A stretch of DNA of 64,000 nucleotides. It comes from Meghimatium bilineatum. Its lineage: Eukaryota > Mollusca > Gastropoda > Stylommatophora > Philomycidae. The first letter of the stretch is position 1. The number at the start of each line of letters is the position of its first letter. The stretch lies in NCBI GenBank assembly GCA_034231615.1, contig CM067307.1:6999013-7063012 (forward strand). Direction: 5' to 3'. Shown in pieces: positions 43,665-53,374 of the stretch. The notes beneath the pieces were generated by a model, which was given only the letters and a program-made list of their open reading frames with translations, did not search any database and had not been told where the DNA came from. A program made the translations under genes and the position numbers.

Positions 43665-43905
43665 TTATTACATTGCTCTCAGCGGAGAGCAGCTAGAAAG
43701 TCACGGTTAGACCAAGATCAGTCTACAGTCGTTATTCCATGTCCGAACTGTCCAAGGAGATTTACTGCTCGAATAGGTCTCATTAGCCATCTACGAACTC
43801 ATAATCAAGGACATAACACAAATTGAATTTTCAAAAGTGGATGTAACAAATGGTCATCACCACCTGTGATGGACGAACAACAATTACCTAAAATTCATAA
43901 AGAAA
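43665..43905 (+). mobile_element. Zinc-finger C-terminus of a group-3 endonuclease-RT element
   Basis: The plus frame to 43823-43826 has QRRAARKSRLDQDQSTVVIP, then CPNCPRRFTARIGLISHLRT and H. The C-x2-C-x12-H-x3-H spacing makes a single C2H2 finger, known at the C-terminus of this retroelement family and thought to bind nucleic acid. The 3' UTR ('aattttcaaaagtgga', 'taacaaatggtcatcaccac') is shared with 2985-3110 and 22340-22380. Sequence upstream of the finger is lost. Confidence 0.8.
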
Positions 43906-44094
43906 GTAAACCCTGGAAGACCTATTGTCTCTGCCAGTTTACTGAACTCATTTCTCAGTTTCTAGACGGTGTCTTTCAAATTCGTGTCCAATCTCTTCCG
44001 CCTGATCTTATGGACACTGCCAAGGCCCTGTTCACTTTCTATTTTATTGTTCTTCTTACGCAACATGCATATCACTTATTCTTTCTTGATGCTC

Positions 44095-44300
44095 GACACT
44101 GTTGCAGTGTGGTACAGAGCGCGTCTGTGAGGGCCAAGGTACCGAGTTCGATCCCCGCCACAGGCAATTGTGCATCCGGGCGGTTAAAAAAACAATGGCA
44201 AGCTACTGAACGTATTTATATTACCTAGAAAATCACTATAGCCATAAAATGCTGGGTATAAATGATGGCTACGTTTGAATATGATACGCTACCAATTTTC
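44095..44300 (+). mobile_element. SINE D, best preserved copy with pol III boxes
   Basis: Head: 'gtggtacagagcgcgtctg' (A-box-like), 'ggtaccgagttcgatccccg' (B box GTTCGATCC). Body: 'ccacaggcaattgtgcatcc', 'aacaatggcaagctactgaa', 'cgtatttatatta', 'gccataaaatgctggg'. 3' end: 'ctaccaattttc'. The tRNA-derived head at proper box spacing supports SINE identity; five copies occur in this window. Confidence 0.85.
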
Positions 44301-44309
44301 TTTTTTATT

Positions 44310-45085
44310 TACTTGATGTTTCTCTCTACATATCCATCACTCACAACGATTGCCTGTCTGCACACAGTTTCTATCTTAACCAATATATTGCAATCAATCT
44401 ATTGCCCTTATTAGACTGACTGAATTTACCTTGAACTCTTTCCAGTTCGACTGGCACTTTTTGACCAAATTAACAGTGAAGCAATGGGTACTAAAATGGT
44501 CCATAACTACACTTGTTTATTTATGGAGGTAATCTTTTCTAGTTTTCAAGGCCTTATCCCCATCTTTTACCATCGTTACATTGATGATGGTTTCGAAATT
44601 ACTGATATGTCCTTAGATGATCTGACATTTTTCATTAACTTCATTACTGCCTTTCATCCTTCTATCGAATATACTTCACATATTCCCTCTACTTCTGTTA
44701 ACTTCCTTGACATCTCTGCTTCCATCGGACACACATCTTTGTCAGTAAGATGCTGAGTTCTTTTAACATGAACCAGTTGGTTATTATTTATTTTCTCGAA
44801 TCCGTATGTACCCTGAGAATGTCCTATCTCAAGCGCTTCAACGTGTTCTCCCTATTTCCTGTTCTGCGGGCCCTTTCCCCCCATCTTCTAAATAATAATT
44901 TGACCTCCATATAATAGCTATTTGCATCACCATAAGCGTTATTTTCCTATTCTCTAAACCGAACCCTTCAGCATCCCTGTTTTTTCCATTCTCTCCCCCC
45001 CCCCCCCCCCCACTTGTCGCTTTCCGCAAAGATATGAACATACGATCTGGTTTTAGTCCACTCACGTTTATGTTGCAGTAATAAT
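44310..45085 (+). pseudogene. Penelope-like element reverse transcriptase fragment
   Basis: Plus strand: LLDVSLYISITHND (near 44312-44352), the 'LDV.SLY..I' RT block of Penelope-like elements. A piece near 44455-44500 with QINSEAMGTKM (the 'G.AMGT.M.P.YA' block) is in a different frame from upstream. The open frame 44484-44753 holds YHRYIDDGF, the catalytic YIDD, then FHPSIEYT and VNFLDI. After a stop at 44754 and a C17 run, a NIR...LVHSRL-like segment appears near 45030-45065 in shifting frames. Penelope-like elements are EN(GIY-YIG)-RT retroelements related to telomerase RT. No GIY-YIG domain is seen here. Frameshifts and stops show it is inactive. Confidence 0.85.
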
Positions 45086-45430
45086 TCTAGTGCTCTCCCT
45101 TGCTCTTGGCAATGTTGTACATGTCACTGTGTCGTTTCTACTCCACCCATTCAATTTCATAAACCGCATTTTGACATTCAAGAATCATTTTCTTGTTTGT
45201 CCCGTAATCTTTGTACATTATTTACTTATTTACTATATAGAGAAGCTTTATATCTTCTGCTTTATCCTTATTTGAGACCGTGAAGGGTTGTTTTTGAGAA
45301 TTTTCAGCATTGATCTTTACCATCCATTTCTCTGCCCATGCTGCTATGTTGTCTGCTGCCTTTTGCATTTTCTTGTTGGCGATCTTTAGATGTTCTTCTA
45401 CACAACACACCATCAAGTCATCAGCATACA

Positions 45431-46658
45431 GGGATGCAAAGGGAACGCATTGCTCTAGGCGGACCCAGGGTTAGCAGATAACCAAGATCCCAAATGTACC
45501 TCCACGCGGTGCACCCTGGAAACAGAAACACAGCAGCTCGAGCTGATTCTGGCCAAATCATTTGGGGATCGTGTCCGATAATGTGGAGGTAGCAGATGGA
45601 AAGAGATTTGACTGCACAAGAGACAGACAATATCTCCGGCACCATCAGCATCACCACATATAACGACACTGTCGACATACAGTGAAGCTAGTCAGTCCAG
45701 TCTGAACATTGGAGGGGCGGCCAATGTAAAATGCACGTAAAGGTAGATGCATGGCGAGAGACAAATAGTTTTCATACCGAGTACAATGAAACAATGAAAG
45801 GGCAGAACAGCACTAGAGGGCAGCGCGAACTGCAAATAGAAAGTGAAAAGTCCCTAGGAAAGGGGAACTACAAGCTCCGTCAGCTCGAGACGAGCTTCTA
45901 GTTACAATTGGCCCTTACAGGCGGAGACCCAGACCCATTCATTGGCGTTTGGTAAAGCAAGAAGACCTAATCCAACTCTAATGTCGAGCCTTCCTAAACC
46001 GGAAATATGCTCGCGAAGAGAAAGGGTCCCGTACCCGATGGGCTCAGGCACAAAAGGGACAACGATTTAGCCCTGGCCCAACTCTACTGTCAGGTTTTCC
46101 TATACCGGAAATACACTTGAAGAGAGAAAGGGTTCAGTACCTGATGGGCTCAGGCGCTATTGGGACAAGGACGCTCAGCTCGAGAACGCCGTGCTCTCAA
46201 ACGCGTGGTGTGAGACTCGAAATTGGACAAGGGGTACACGATGTCGGTGAATGACACCTCAGATAAGAGTGCGAAAGAGCCAGGGTCCAACTCCTGTGTT
46301 GTGTTCTTCCCCTCCAGGAACCAGGCTCACGGATGAGAAACGGTTCAGTACCCAATGGGCACAGGCACAGCACGACCAATTACACGAGGCAAGTTCATAG
46401 ACAGTGGAACACCTCGTGCGAGTCAGACGAGAGCAAAAATCGTCTGGGCGAAGAGTCGCCACTACGCGTGCCTGGAGACAGATATAGAGGCTGTCACAGG
46501 CTAAGGGTAGCCCACCCGAATTGTCAAGGCATGCCGAAATCGGATGTGCTAGGCCTACAAGGCGCATAACGGTGGCACAACGTAATCACGCTTCCGGCGG
46601 AAATCGCACGGATATCCATGATGGTTACAATGGAGCGAACGAAAAACAAACAAACAAA
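45431..46658 (+). mobile_element. Unclassified 1.2-kb inserted element with (CAAA)n tail and 12-bp target-site duplication
   Basis: 'catcagcataca' occurs at 45419-45430 and again at 46659-46670, exactly bounding the insert. The insert ends 'gaacgaaaaacaaacaaaca', a (CAAA)n tail, so its sense strand is plus and it was probably moved by a LINE-type machinery. Its composition is more GC-rich than the surroundings. Inside, three diverged modules contain 'agaaagggt(c)c(a)gtacc', then 'gatgggctcaggc' (about 46018-46050, 46124-46152, 46340-46365). Plus-strand phrases such as NISGTISITTYNDTVDIQ are visible but stops are frequent and no known domain was recognised. Confidence 0.8.
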
Positions 46659-46861
46659 CATCAGCATACATTGCAGCTCTTACACTGTGTGACAATTTGA
46701 AGATTAGATGGTGTATAAATACAAGAAACAGTGTTGGAGACTGTACAGAGCCTTGAGGGACTCCACATCTTAGAAGAACTTTTTTGCTGTTGTGACGTTC
46801 TATAGCGACTCCTGCTTTCCGATTGTGTAGGAAGGATCATATCCACTTATTCCTGATATTC

Positions 46862-47325
46862 ATGTGTGTTCCAAGTGGTGACCTACGGCTGCGAAACATG
46901 GGCAATAAATAAAATTACAGTCAAGAGAATAGAAGCTTTCGAAATGACGTGTTATAGAAGAGTCATGTGAGTACCATGGTCAACAAGAAAGACCAACCAA
47001 GATGTGCTAAGAAAAATCAACGCTCAAGAAGGCAGGCATGTAAACACCATATTAAGAAGAAAGTTAGTTGTTTTTTCTGCAATGTGAAGATACATAATGA
47101 TATGGAAAGAGTATTGTTGGAGAGTGCCTTCTAAGGCAGTAGGGGCAGAGGCCGACCAAGACGTCGTTGGACAAGACATATCAGGAATGTATGATGCAAA
47201 TATTGCTAGAGGAAGCGAGAAAATTTGTTAGAGACATGGGGTTTCAGGAGATTCATAAGGAAGACTCCATTTTGGAAATAATACGTCACATGACACACGT
47301 GTTATCCCTAATTTCATTTCATTGC
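46862..47325 (+). mobile_element. Group-1 RT C-terminus inserted in the jockey-like element
   Basis: Plus strand: VVTYGCETWAINKITVKRIE and AFEMTCYRRVM, then VPWSTRKTNQDVLRKINAQE, then VNTILRRKLVVFSAM. After a shift comes a GRGRPRRRWTQDISGMYDAN-type ending and ARGSEKI. The orientation is opposite to the host element, whose RT motifs resume on both sides. 5'-truncated. Confidence 0.8.
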
Positions 47326-48722
47326 AGCTTTACTATCAATCCATTTTTCCAGATCTTGACACAATTTTGTTTTTAGATCTATCCCATATAGTGAAATCTT
47401 TCCTTCTTTTCTTTTAATGCATCTTCAATAATCTACGACATGAATGTTATTTGGTCTTCTGTGTTGTTGCACACTTTAAATCTAGCGTGTTCTATAACCA
47501 ATAGCTTCCCTGATTCTAGGTAGAACATTAACCTTCTGTTGACCATCCTTTTCATTGTCTTGCAGACACAACTAGTTAGGCGTATTGGTCTGTAAATGTC
47601 AGGTTTCTGTCTGTTCTTGCCTTTCTTTATGGATATGACACATGAGCGCTTCTCTTCATGACAGTGGTACATTGCTTATACCCCAACTGTAGTTGTATAT
47701 CTGTAGTAATTTATACATAGCTGCATATAGTAGGTTTTTAATTATTTAATTGGTGTTGCCGTTAGGTTCTGGTAATTTTCCATCCTATAATTTTCTTATA
47801 GATACATTTAATTATTTTAACAAGACTAGCTTAGACATCACGTCTGGACAATTTGTGTTGTTTTAATCATTGTTTATTTCTTGAAGAATATTTCCTTGTC
47901 CGCATGCATTTATTGTAATGGTGCTTTCTTTTCTGTAGGATTCTGTAAACATATCTGCTGCTTTCTTGTCATTGTAGAGTTTATCTGAATCTTCTAGTGT
48001 AATTGTTTGTCGCGGACAGTTGCTATCATCATTTATTTGCCTGCTTAGTTTCCACAATTTCCTCTCTTTTCAAAATGTAAATGTTGGATTTTTCGCATCC
48101 AGCTTCTTATCTGTGTTTATATCTTTTCTTGGGTGAACTTCAATTTGGTCTTTTATAGTGCTATTTGGTTCTGTTGGGATGGTTGAGTCTCTGCCATATT
48201 ACGCGCTTCGGCCAGGTCTTCCTGTAAACTTTGAAGTTCAACACTTTGTGTTGATGCATTATGGTAGATAATCCCCCCCCCCCCCCGCTCCTCTTGGTAT
48301 TGTCTCCTTAGCTGCCTGGAGTATTCCTTTATTAAACTCCCTGACATGTGTGTTGACATCTTTGCATGTTACTTGTTTAGTCTTGTGGGTATGTATGGTT
48401 TGTGTTTATAGGTGTGCCAGTTTGCCTTCTTGTTGTTCCATCTTGGCTTAGTTGGTTGTGTAATCTTTGTTTTGTTCACTTGGATGATGACTGGGAGATG
48501 ATCACTGCCACCAGGTTGTCTACATGTTTTCCCCCACCATTTCAGCAGTTCTGGGGGAGGGGGGAGCAGAATTCCGGGTCTGGGTGAAAGGGCTATGCTA
48601 ACTTCTTAAGTAGACAGTTGGTGGATCATATGGATTATTGAGAAGGATTAGGTTGTTGCCCTCTTGTCAACTTTCTTTCTTCTCTTCCCTTCTGCCTAAA
48701 TTATTGTATCTACAGCTTTAGT

Positions 48723-49026
48723 TATTTGAGGAGCGCGGTAGACTAGTGGATAGTGAGTTTTCTTGCTATCATCTGGTTACAGCGTGCCAGGTTCGAAACC
48801 ACGTCCGGACATTAAAAAAAAATCCGGGTTGTGATTTCTCACTTTACACGACCACTCCTCCAGTCGACTCAGCTGTAAATGAGTACCTGACGCATGAGTT
48901 AGGGAAGGTAAAAACAGCAAGGAAGGGAACTGGCCACCCCACCTAATAGTTGCTGCGGCTTAGTACATGAAGAGTTATCTTCATTCCCGACGGCAGATGC
49001 CATGGGACCTACCTTTACCTTTACCT
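48723..49026 (+). mobile_element. tRNA-derived SINE G with 12-bp target-site duplication and (CCTTTA)n tail
   Basis: 'tacagctttagt' flanks both sides (48711-48722 and 49027-49038). The head has 'gcggtagactagtggatagt' (A-box-like) and 'tgccaggttcgaaaccacgt' (B box GGTTCGAAACC). The body includes 'aaatccgggttgtgatttct' and 'gagttagggaaggtaaaaac'. The 3' end is 'cctacctttacctttacctt', a CCTTTA-type tail. It lies in the endonuclease-to-RT linker of the jockey-like relic. The clean duplication suggests fairly recent insertion. Confidence 0.9.
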
Positions 49027-49563
49027 TACAGCTTTAGTAGTTGCTATCAAAGTCTCCGACTGCCAGGAAGTGTTTGTTGGTAATGCTAATACTGGTCATA
49101 TTTAATTGGTTGTCATTTGGGCAGTAGAAGTTTAGTATGTGAAGTTAGAGGGCACTTTTTTAAATCTGAATTATCTGATATTCAGCATCTTCCTTGTGTG
49201 TTTTGGTTTCTGTGACATTGATATTATTATTGACCAGTGTTAGCATGCCACCTTCTCTCTTATCTTTTCTGTCAACTCTAAAACAGTGGTACCTTCGTAT
49301 TTTGAAGGTTATTTTTCACTGAGATGGGTTTCCTGTATGCAGCTATACTAATCTATTTCTGGTGTAAGGTGTTTTCTAGTTCTGTTTGTGTATTGTTAAC
49401 ATTTCAGTGTGTGATGTTGAGAGGGATTGAGGGATTGTTGTCATGTCTGGCTGACCAATTGTTTTCCTCTTCTTCTCCCTTCAGGCTCCACAAGGTAGGC
49501 TAGAGGGAACTTCAGTGGTTGGGGATGAATTATGTCGGTCGAGGTTCAGAATCCAGCACTGCT

Positions 49564-49623
49564 CCTGCCTGGGGTCCTGCCTGGGGTCTTGCCTGGGGTC
49601 TTGCCTGGGGTCTTGCCTGGGGG
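49564..49623. repeat. 12-bp repeat, 5 copies
   Basis: 'cttgcctggggt' (first copy with 'cctgcctggggt') repeats five times. In frame on either strand it gives four-residue repeats (minus: RQDP), which explains the small open frames here. Confidence 0.92.
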
Positions 49624-49629
49624 AACTTT

Positions 49630-50565
49630 GGAGAACAAGCAACACAACGATTATTGACATTTTTTGTGAAGACATGTTATCTAGTCGTGATGTGTGATAC
49701 CTGTTGCCTGATATCTCTGACTTCAGCACCAGTGATTGCTTGGGCCGGTCTGTGTTCCCGCTCCATGTTAGGAATGGCCCGGTCAATTTTAGTTTCCAGC
49801 CTCTGCTGGCTGGACTAAGCCCTACCTATACTTCAAGGAGTTGACCACGATGGGGTAATATTAACTAATATAGATGAATTATAATAGCAAATCTAGTTTA
49901 AAAATCTGAATTTTTTAGCATCGTTTTTATACGGTTCTCTTACCCCCCCCCCCCCCCCCCATTATTTTGTATGTGCACTTTTGTCACGAGGCTAGGGCCT
50001 ATTGATACAAACGAGTTGGCAACACTATTACATCATAAAATATCTACAGAAAATGTAATATGCTGTGTGGCTTATTTAGAATATCTATAATAACATTAAT
50101 TATAATATTAACTGATATTAATAAATTATAATGTGATATCTGGTAAAATGTTAATGTACTAAGCGTTAGTAGATTTTAAAAACAGAAAAACGTTAATGCC
50201 GTTTTGACAAAATGAGATGGCAACTCTGATATATATGAAACTTTTGCAACTTCCTAGGAAAAAAGTGGTGCGTCAGTTTAATCCGACAATGTCTTCAACA
50301 AATGACTTGATCACTAGGCCGCGGAAACCACAAAAGATTTCATACTATGGCGAACTGTTGGAAAAGATTGTTTCAAGATTGACAACGAACCACCTAGAAC
50401 AGGAATGGAGTTCGGGATCATTTGGTTTGGCCCGGCAAAAATAGCAGAGGCGGGCCGGACTAAACATTGAATAAATCTACAATCATGTTCCATAACACCA
50501 AAAGATAATCATTAAGATAATCATAATAATAAGCAAGCCCAGCACTAATAATAGCTCTTTTGTTT
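49630..50565. other. No gene recognised; C18 run at 49943-49960
   Basis: Upstream flank of the jockey-like relic. Contains an 18-base C run and AT-rich DNA. The short plus frame at 50217-50444 has no recognised motif. Confidence 0.3.
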
Positions 50566-50569
50566 TCTT

Positions 50570-50730
50570 CTTGTCCTGCGTTCACTCGTAAATTTTTATC
50601 GCATCCTTCTACGTAGTTCGTAGAACAGAATGCACAGTGTCATGGTTTTCAGTTTGGTTGCGATATCTGAACTTTTCAATTTGATACAGTTGACTTCATC
50701 ATTGCTTTTGGGTCACTACATAACGTTTAG
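50570..50730 (-). mobile_element. SINE B, 3' half
   Basis: Antisense: 'ttcttcttgtcctgcgttca', 'ctcgtaaatttttatc', 'acgtagttcgtagaacagaa', 'tgtcatggttttcagtttgg', 'ttgcgatatctgaacttttc', 'ttgacttca'. Moderately diverged, 5' half missing. Confidence 0.68.
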
Positions 50731-50990
50731 TTCGTTAGTTTGTTCCTTTCGTGGCACAAGCGACACATAGGGCAGAGGTTTTGGTTCTCCATATGATGCG
50801 GTCCGCTGCCTGCAGCTTTAGTTCCTGGATGGTCTTACATCCTATTAATTCACCTTCTTTAAGAATGGTGTTTTTAAGGGTTGTTTTAGTCTTCCTCTTT
50901 TTCTTTTACCCTCAGGTGACCACATAAGGGCTTGTTGGTTTATTCTGTTTACATCTAGTCGTAAAACGTGACCAAGGTATTTCCATCAAG
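50725..50990 (-). mobile_element. C-terminal relic of an RT element (GHVLRxD...WSPEGKRKRG type)
   Basis: Minus strand: GHVLRLDVNRINQQALMWSP and EGKRKRGRLK, then after a frameshift TLKNTILKEGELIGCKTIQE, LKLQAADRIIWRT and KTSALC. It is the common animal LINE ending 'GH.LRM....I...AL.W.PEGKR+RGRP.TTWRRT...E....G..W.....A.DR..WR..V.ALC'. One clear shift; isolated fragment. Confidence 0.75.
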
Positions 50991-51202
50991 GTACTACATA
51001 ACGGGACGACAGTTAATTCCACCTCCAAAATTCTTAGTCGTCCCTCACGACATACATGACAGATCAAAGTGTTATATTTGCTTCTCTTTTAATCCCGTGA
51101 ATGTTGTTGCAGTTGAACTTGACACCTATTTTCTGTTCAGTAGTTCTACTCTTGGTAACTCAAAAGTGCGAGTCTTCTGAAGTTAACTTAGCGATCCACA
51201 CA

Positions 51203-52626
51203 GTGAGTAAGTGACTGTTAAGGGTGTCTGTAAAAGTGAGTTAGTGATTGTTAAGGGTGTCTGTAAAAGTGAGTTAGTGATTGTTAAGGGTGTCTGTAAA
51301 AGTGAGTTAGTGATTGTTAAGGGTGTCTGTAAAAGTGAGTTAGTGATTGTTAAGGGTGTCTGTAAAAGTGAGTTAGTGATTGTTAAGGGTGTCTGTAAAA
51401 GTGAGTTAGTGATTGTTAAGGGTGTCTGTAAAAGTTAGTGACTGGTAAGCGTGTCTGTAAAAGTGAGTTAGTGATTGTTAAGTGTGTCTGTAAAAGTGAG
51501 TTAGTGACTGTTAAGGATGTCTGCAAAAGTTAGTGACTGTTATGGGTGTCTGTAAAAGTTAGTGACTGTTAAGCGTGTCTGTAAAAGTGAGTTAGTGATT
51601 GTTAAGTGTGTCTGTAAAAGTGAGTTAGTGACTGTTAAGGATGTCTGTAAAAGTTAGTGACTGTTATGGGTGTCTGTAAAAGTTAGTGACTGTTAAGTGT
51701 GTCTGTAAAAGTTAGTGACTGTTAAGTGTGTCTGTAAAAGTTAGTGACTGTTAAGGGTGCCTGTAAAAGTTAGTGACTGTTAAGGGTGTCTGTAAAAGTG
51801 AATTAGTGATTGTTAAGGGTGTCTGTAAAAGTTAGTGACTGTTAAGTGTGTCTGTAAAAGTTAGTGACTGTTAAGTCTGTCTGTAAAAGTGAGTTAGTGA
51901 TTGTTAAGGGTGTCTGTAAAAGTTAGTGACTGTTAAGGGTGCCTGTAAAAGTTAGTGACTGTTAAGTGTGTCTGTAAAAGTGAGTTAGTGATTGTTAAGG
52001 GTGTCTGTAAAAGTTAGTGACTGTTAAGGGTGCCTGTAAAAGTGAGTTAGTGATTGTTAAGGGTGTCTGTAAAAGTTAGTGACTGTTAAGTGTGTCTGTA
52101 AAAGTGAGTTAGTGATTGTTAAGGGTGTCTGTAAAAGTTAGTGACTGTTAAGTGTGTCTGTAAAAGTTAGTGATTGTTAAGGGTGTCTGTAAAAGTTAGT
52201 GACTGTTAAGTGTGTCTGTAAAAGTGAGTTAGTGATTGTTAAGGGTGTCTGTAAAAGTTAGTGACTGTTAAGGGTGCCTGTAAAAGTTAGTGACTGTTAA
52301 GTCTGTCTGTAAAAGTGAGTTAGTGATTGTTAAGGGTGTCTGTAAAAGTTAGTGACTGTTAAGTCTGTCTGTAAAAGTGAGTTAGTGATTGTTAAGGGTG
52401 TCTGTAAAAGTTAGTGACTGTTAAGTCTGTCTGTAAAAGTGAGTTAGTGATTGTTAAGGGTGTCTGTAAAAGTTAGTGACTGTTAAGGGTGCCTGTAAAC
52501 GTTAGTGACTGTTAAGTGTGTCTGTGAAAGTTAGTGACTGTTAACTGTGTCTGTAAAAGTGAGTTAGTGATTGTTATGAGTGTCTGTAAAAGTGAGTTAG
52601 TGATTTTTAAGGGTGTCTGTAAAAGT
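51203..52626. repeat. 33/29-bp minisatellite, about 45 copies
   Basis: The long unit 'gagttagtgattgttaaggg' plus 'tgtctgtaaaagt' is 33 bases. The short unit lacks the 'gagt' and usually reads 'tagtgactgttaagtgtgtc' plus 'tgtaaaagt' (29 bases). The first seven copies are all long, then long and short alternate in blocks with 'aagtctg', 'aagggtgcc' and 'atgggtg' variants. Since 29 is not a multiple of three, the array as a whole is non-coding; the short open frame at its start is a by-product. Confidence 0.95.
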
Positions 52627-52734
52627 TTTCCTCCTGCCAGCATATCGATTAGGTAACCCGTATGTTTTGTAAACTGACCTTATATTTTGTATAAAGTGTA
52701 TGCCACTGTAATAAAGGTCCATACCAGTATTATC

Positions 52735-53345
52735 TGCCCGACCAGTATCTTCTGTCACACGAGCATCCTCTGCTGTATGATAATCTTTTGTCATATGACC
52801 ATCATTTGTCATACAAGCATCTTCTGTCATATGACCATCATCTGTCATACGACCTAGCTTTTATCAAACGAGCATATATTATCATACAAACATCTTCTGT
52901 CATATGACCATCATATGTCATACGACCTAGCTTTTATCAAACGAGCATATTTTATCATACAAACATCTTCCTGTCAAACGACCATCATCTGTCATGTGAC
53001 CATCATCTGTCATATGACTATCTTCTGTTATACGAGCATATTCTAATAAACGATCATTTTATGTCATATGATCATCTTCTGTCATACGACCATCTTCTGT
53101 CATACGACCATCTTCTGTCATACGACCATCTTCTGTCATACGACCATCTTCTACCATACAAGCATCTTCTGTCATACAACAAACTTCTATCATGCCACAA
53201 TCTTCTGTCATACGAGGATATTTTGTCATACGACCATCTTTTGTGATACGACCATATTCTTGCCATATGAACATATTCTATTATACGAGTATATTCTATT
53301 ATACGAGTATATTCTATTATACGAGTATATTCTGCAATATGAGTT
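52735..53345. repeat. 18-bp minisatellite, degenerate edges and homogeneous core
   Basis: The core unit 'catcttctgtcatacgac' is 18 bases and nearly perfect at about 53075-53155. Flanks degenerate ('catcatctgtcatatgac', 'catattctgttatacgag'), and the right end becomes 'gagtatattctattatac', also 18 bases. Because 18 is a multiple of three, several open frames on both strands cover it; none looks like a gene. Confidence 0.93.
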
Positions 53346-53374
53346 TGGTATATTATGCACAACTTGATATGTAT

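Larger units (their letters stand above)
45222..49460 (-). pseudogene. Jockey-like (group-4) non-LTR retrotransposon, EN-RT, with three later insertions
   Basis: Minus strand, in order. AP-type endonuclease fragments near 49380-49060 (QETHLSEK, GYHCFRVDRKDKREGGMLTL, then AEYQ). A linker with LLNNPYDPP and SDH-like codons near 48650-48500. FNKGILQ..KETIPRG and ELQSLQEDLAEARN (48340-48200). LWKL.RQINDD (near 48050). RT fingers KPDIYRPIRLTSCVCKTMKR and MVNRRLM (47610-47520). NRKAGVAIERHNSKK and GVPQGSVQSPTLF (near 46800-46720). AAMYADDLMVCC (RT catalytic YADD), then HLKIANKKMQKAADNIAAWA (45380-45330). Inserted in it are SINE G (48723-49026), a plus-strand group-1 RT piece (46862-47325) and an unclassified 1.2-kb element (45431-46658). 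RNase H and tail are missing at the 3' side. Many frameshifts. Confidence 0.88.

Noticed and set aside
43665..43830. Host C2H2 zinc-finger gene
   Set aside because: A single finger after a QRRAARK-type linker is characteristic of this retroelement family's C-terminus, and the 3' sequence recurs beside other RT relics in the window.
44100..44165. Functional tRNA gene
   Set aside because: A and B boxes are present, but the same head is followed by the same body in other copies (SINE D), and the ends do not form an acceptor stem. The same reasoning applies to 10688, 30080, 36440, 37738, 48723 and 57400.
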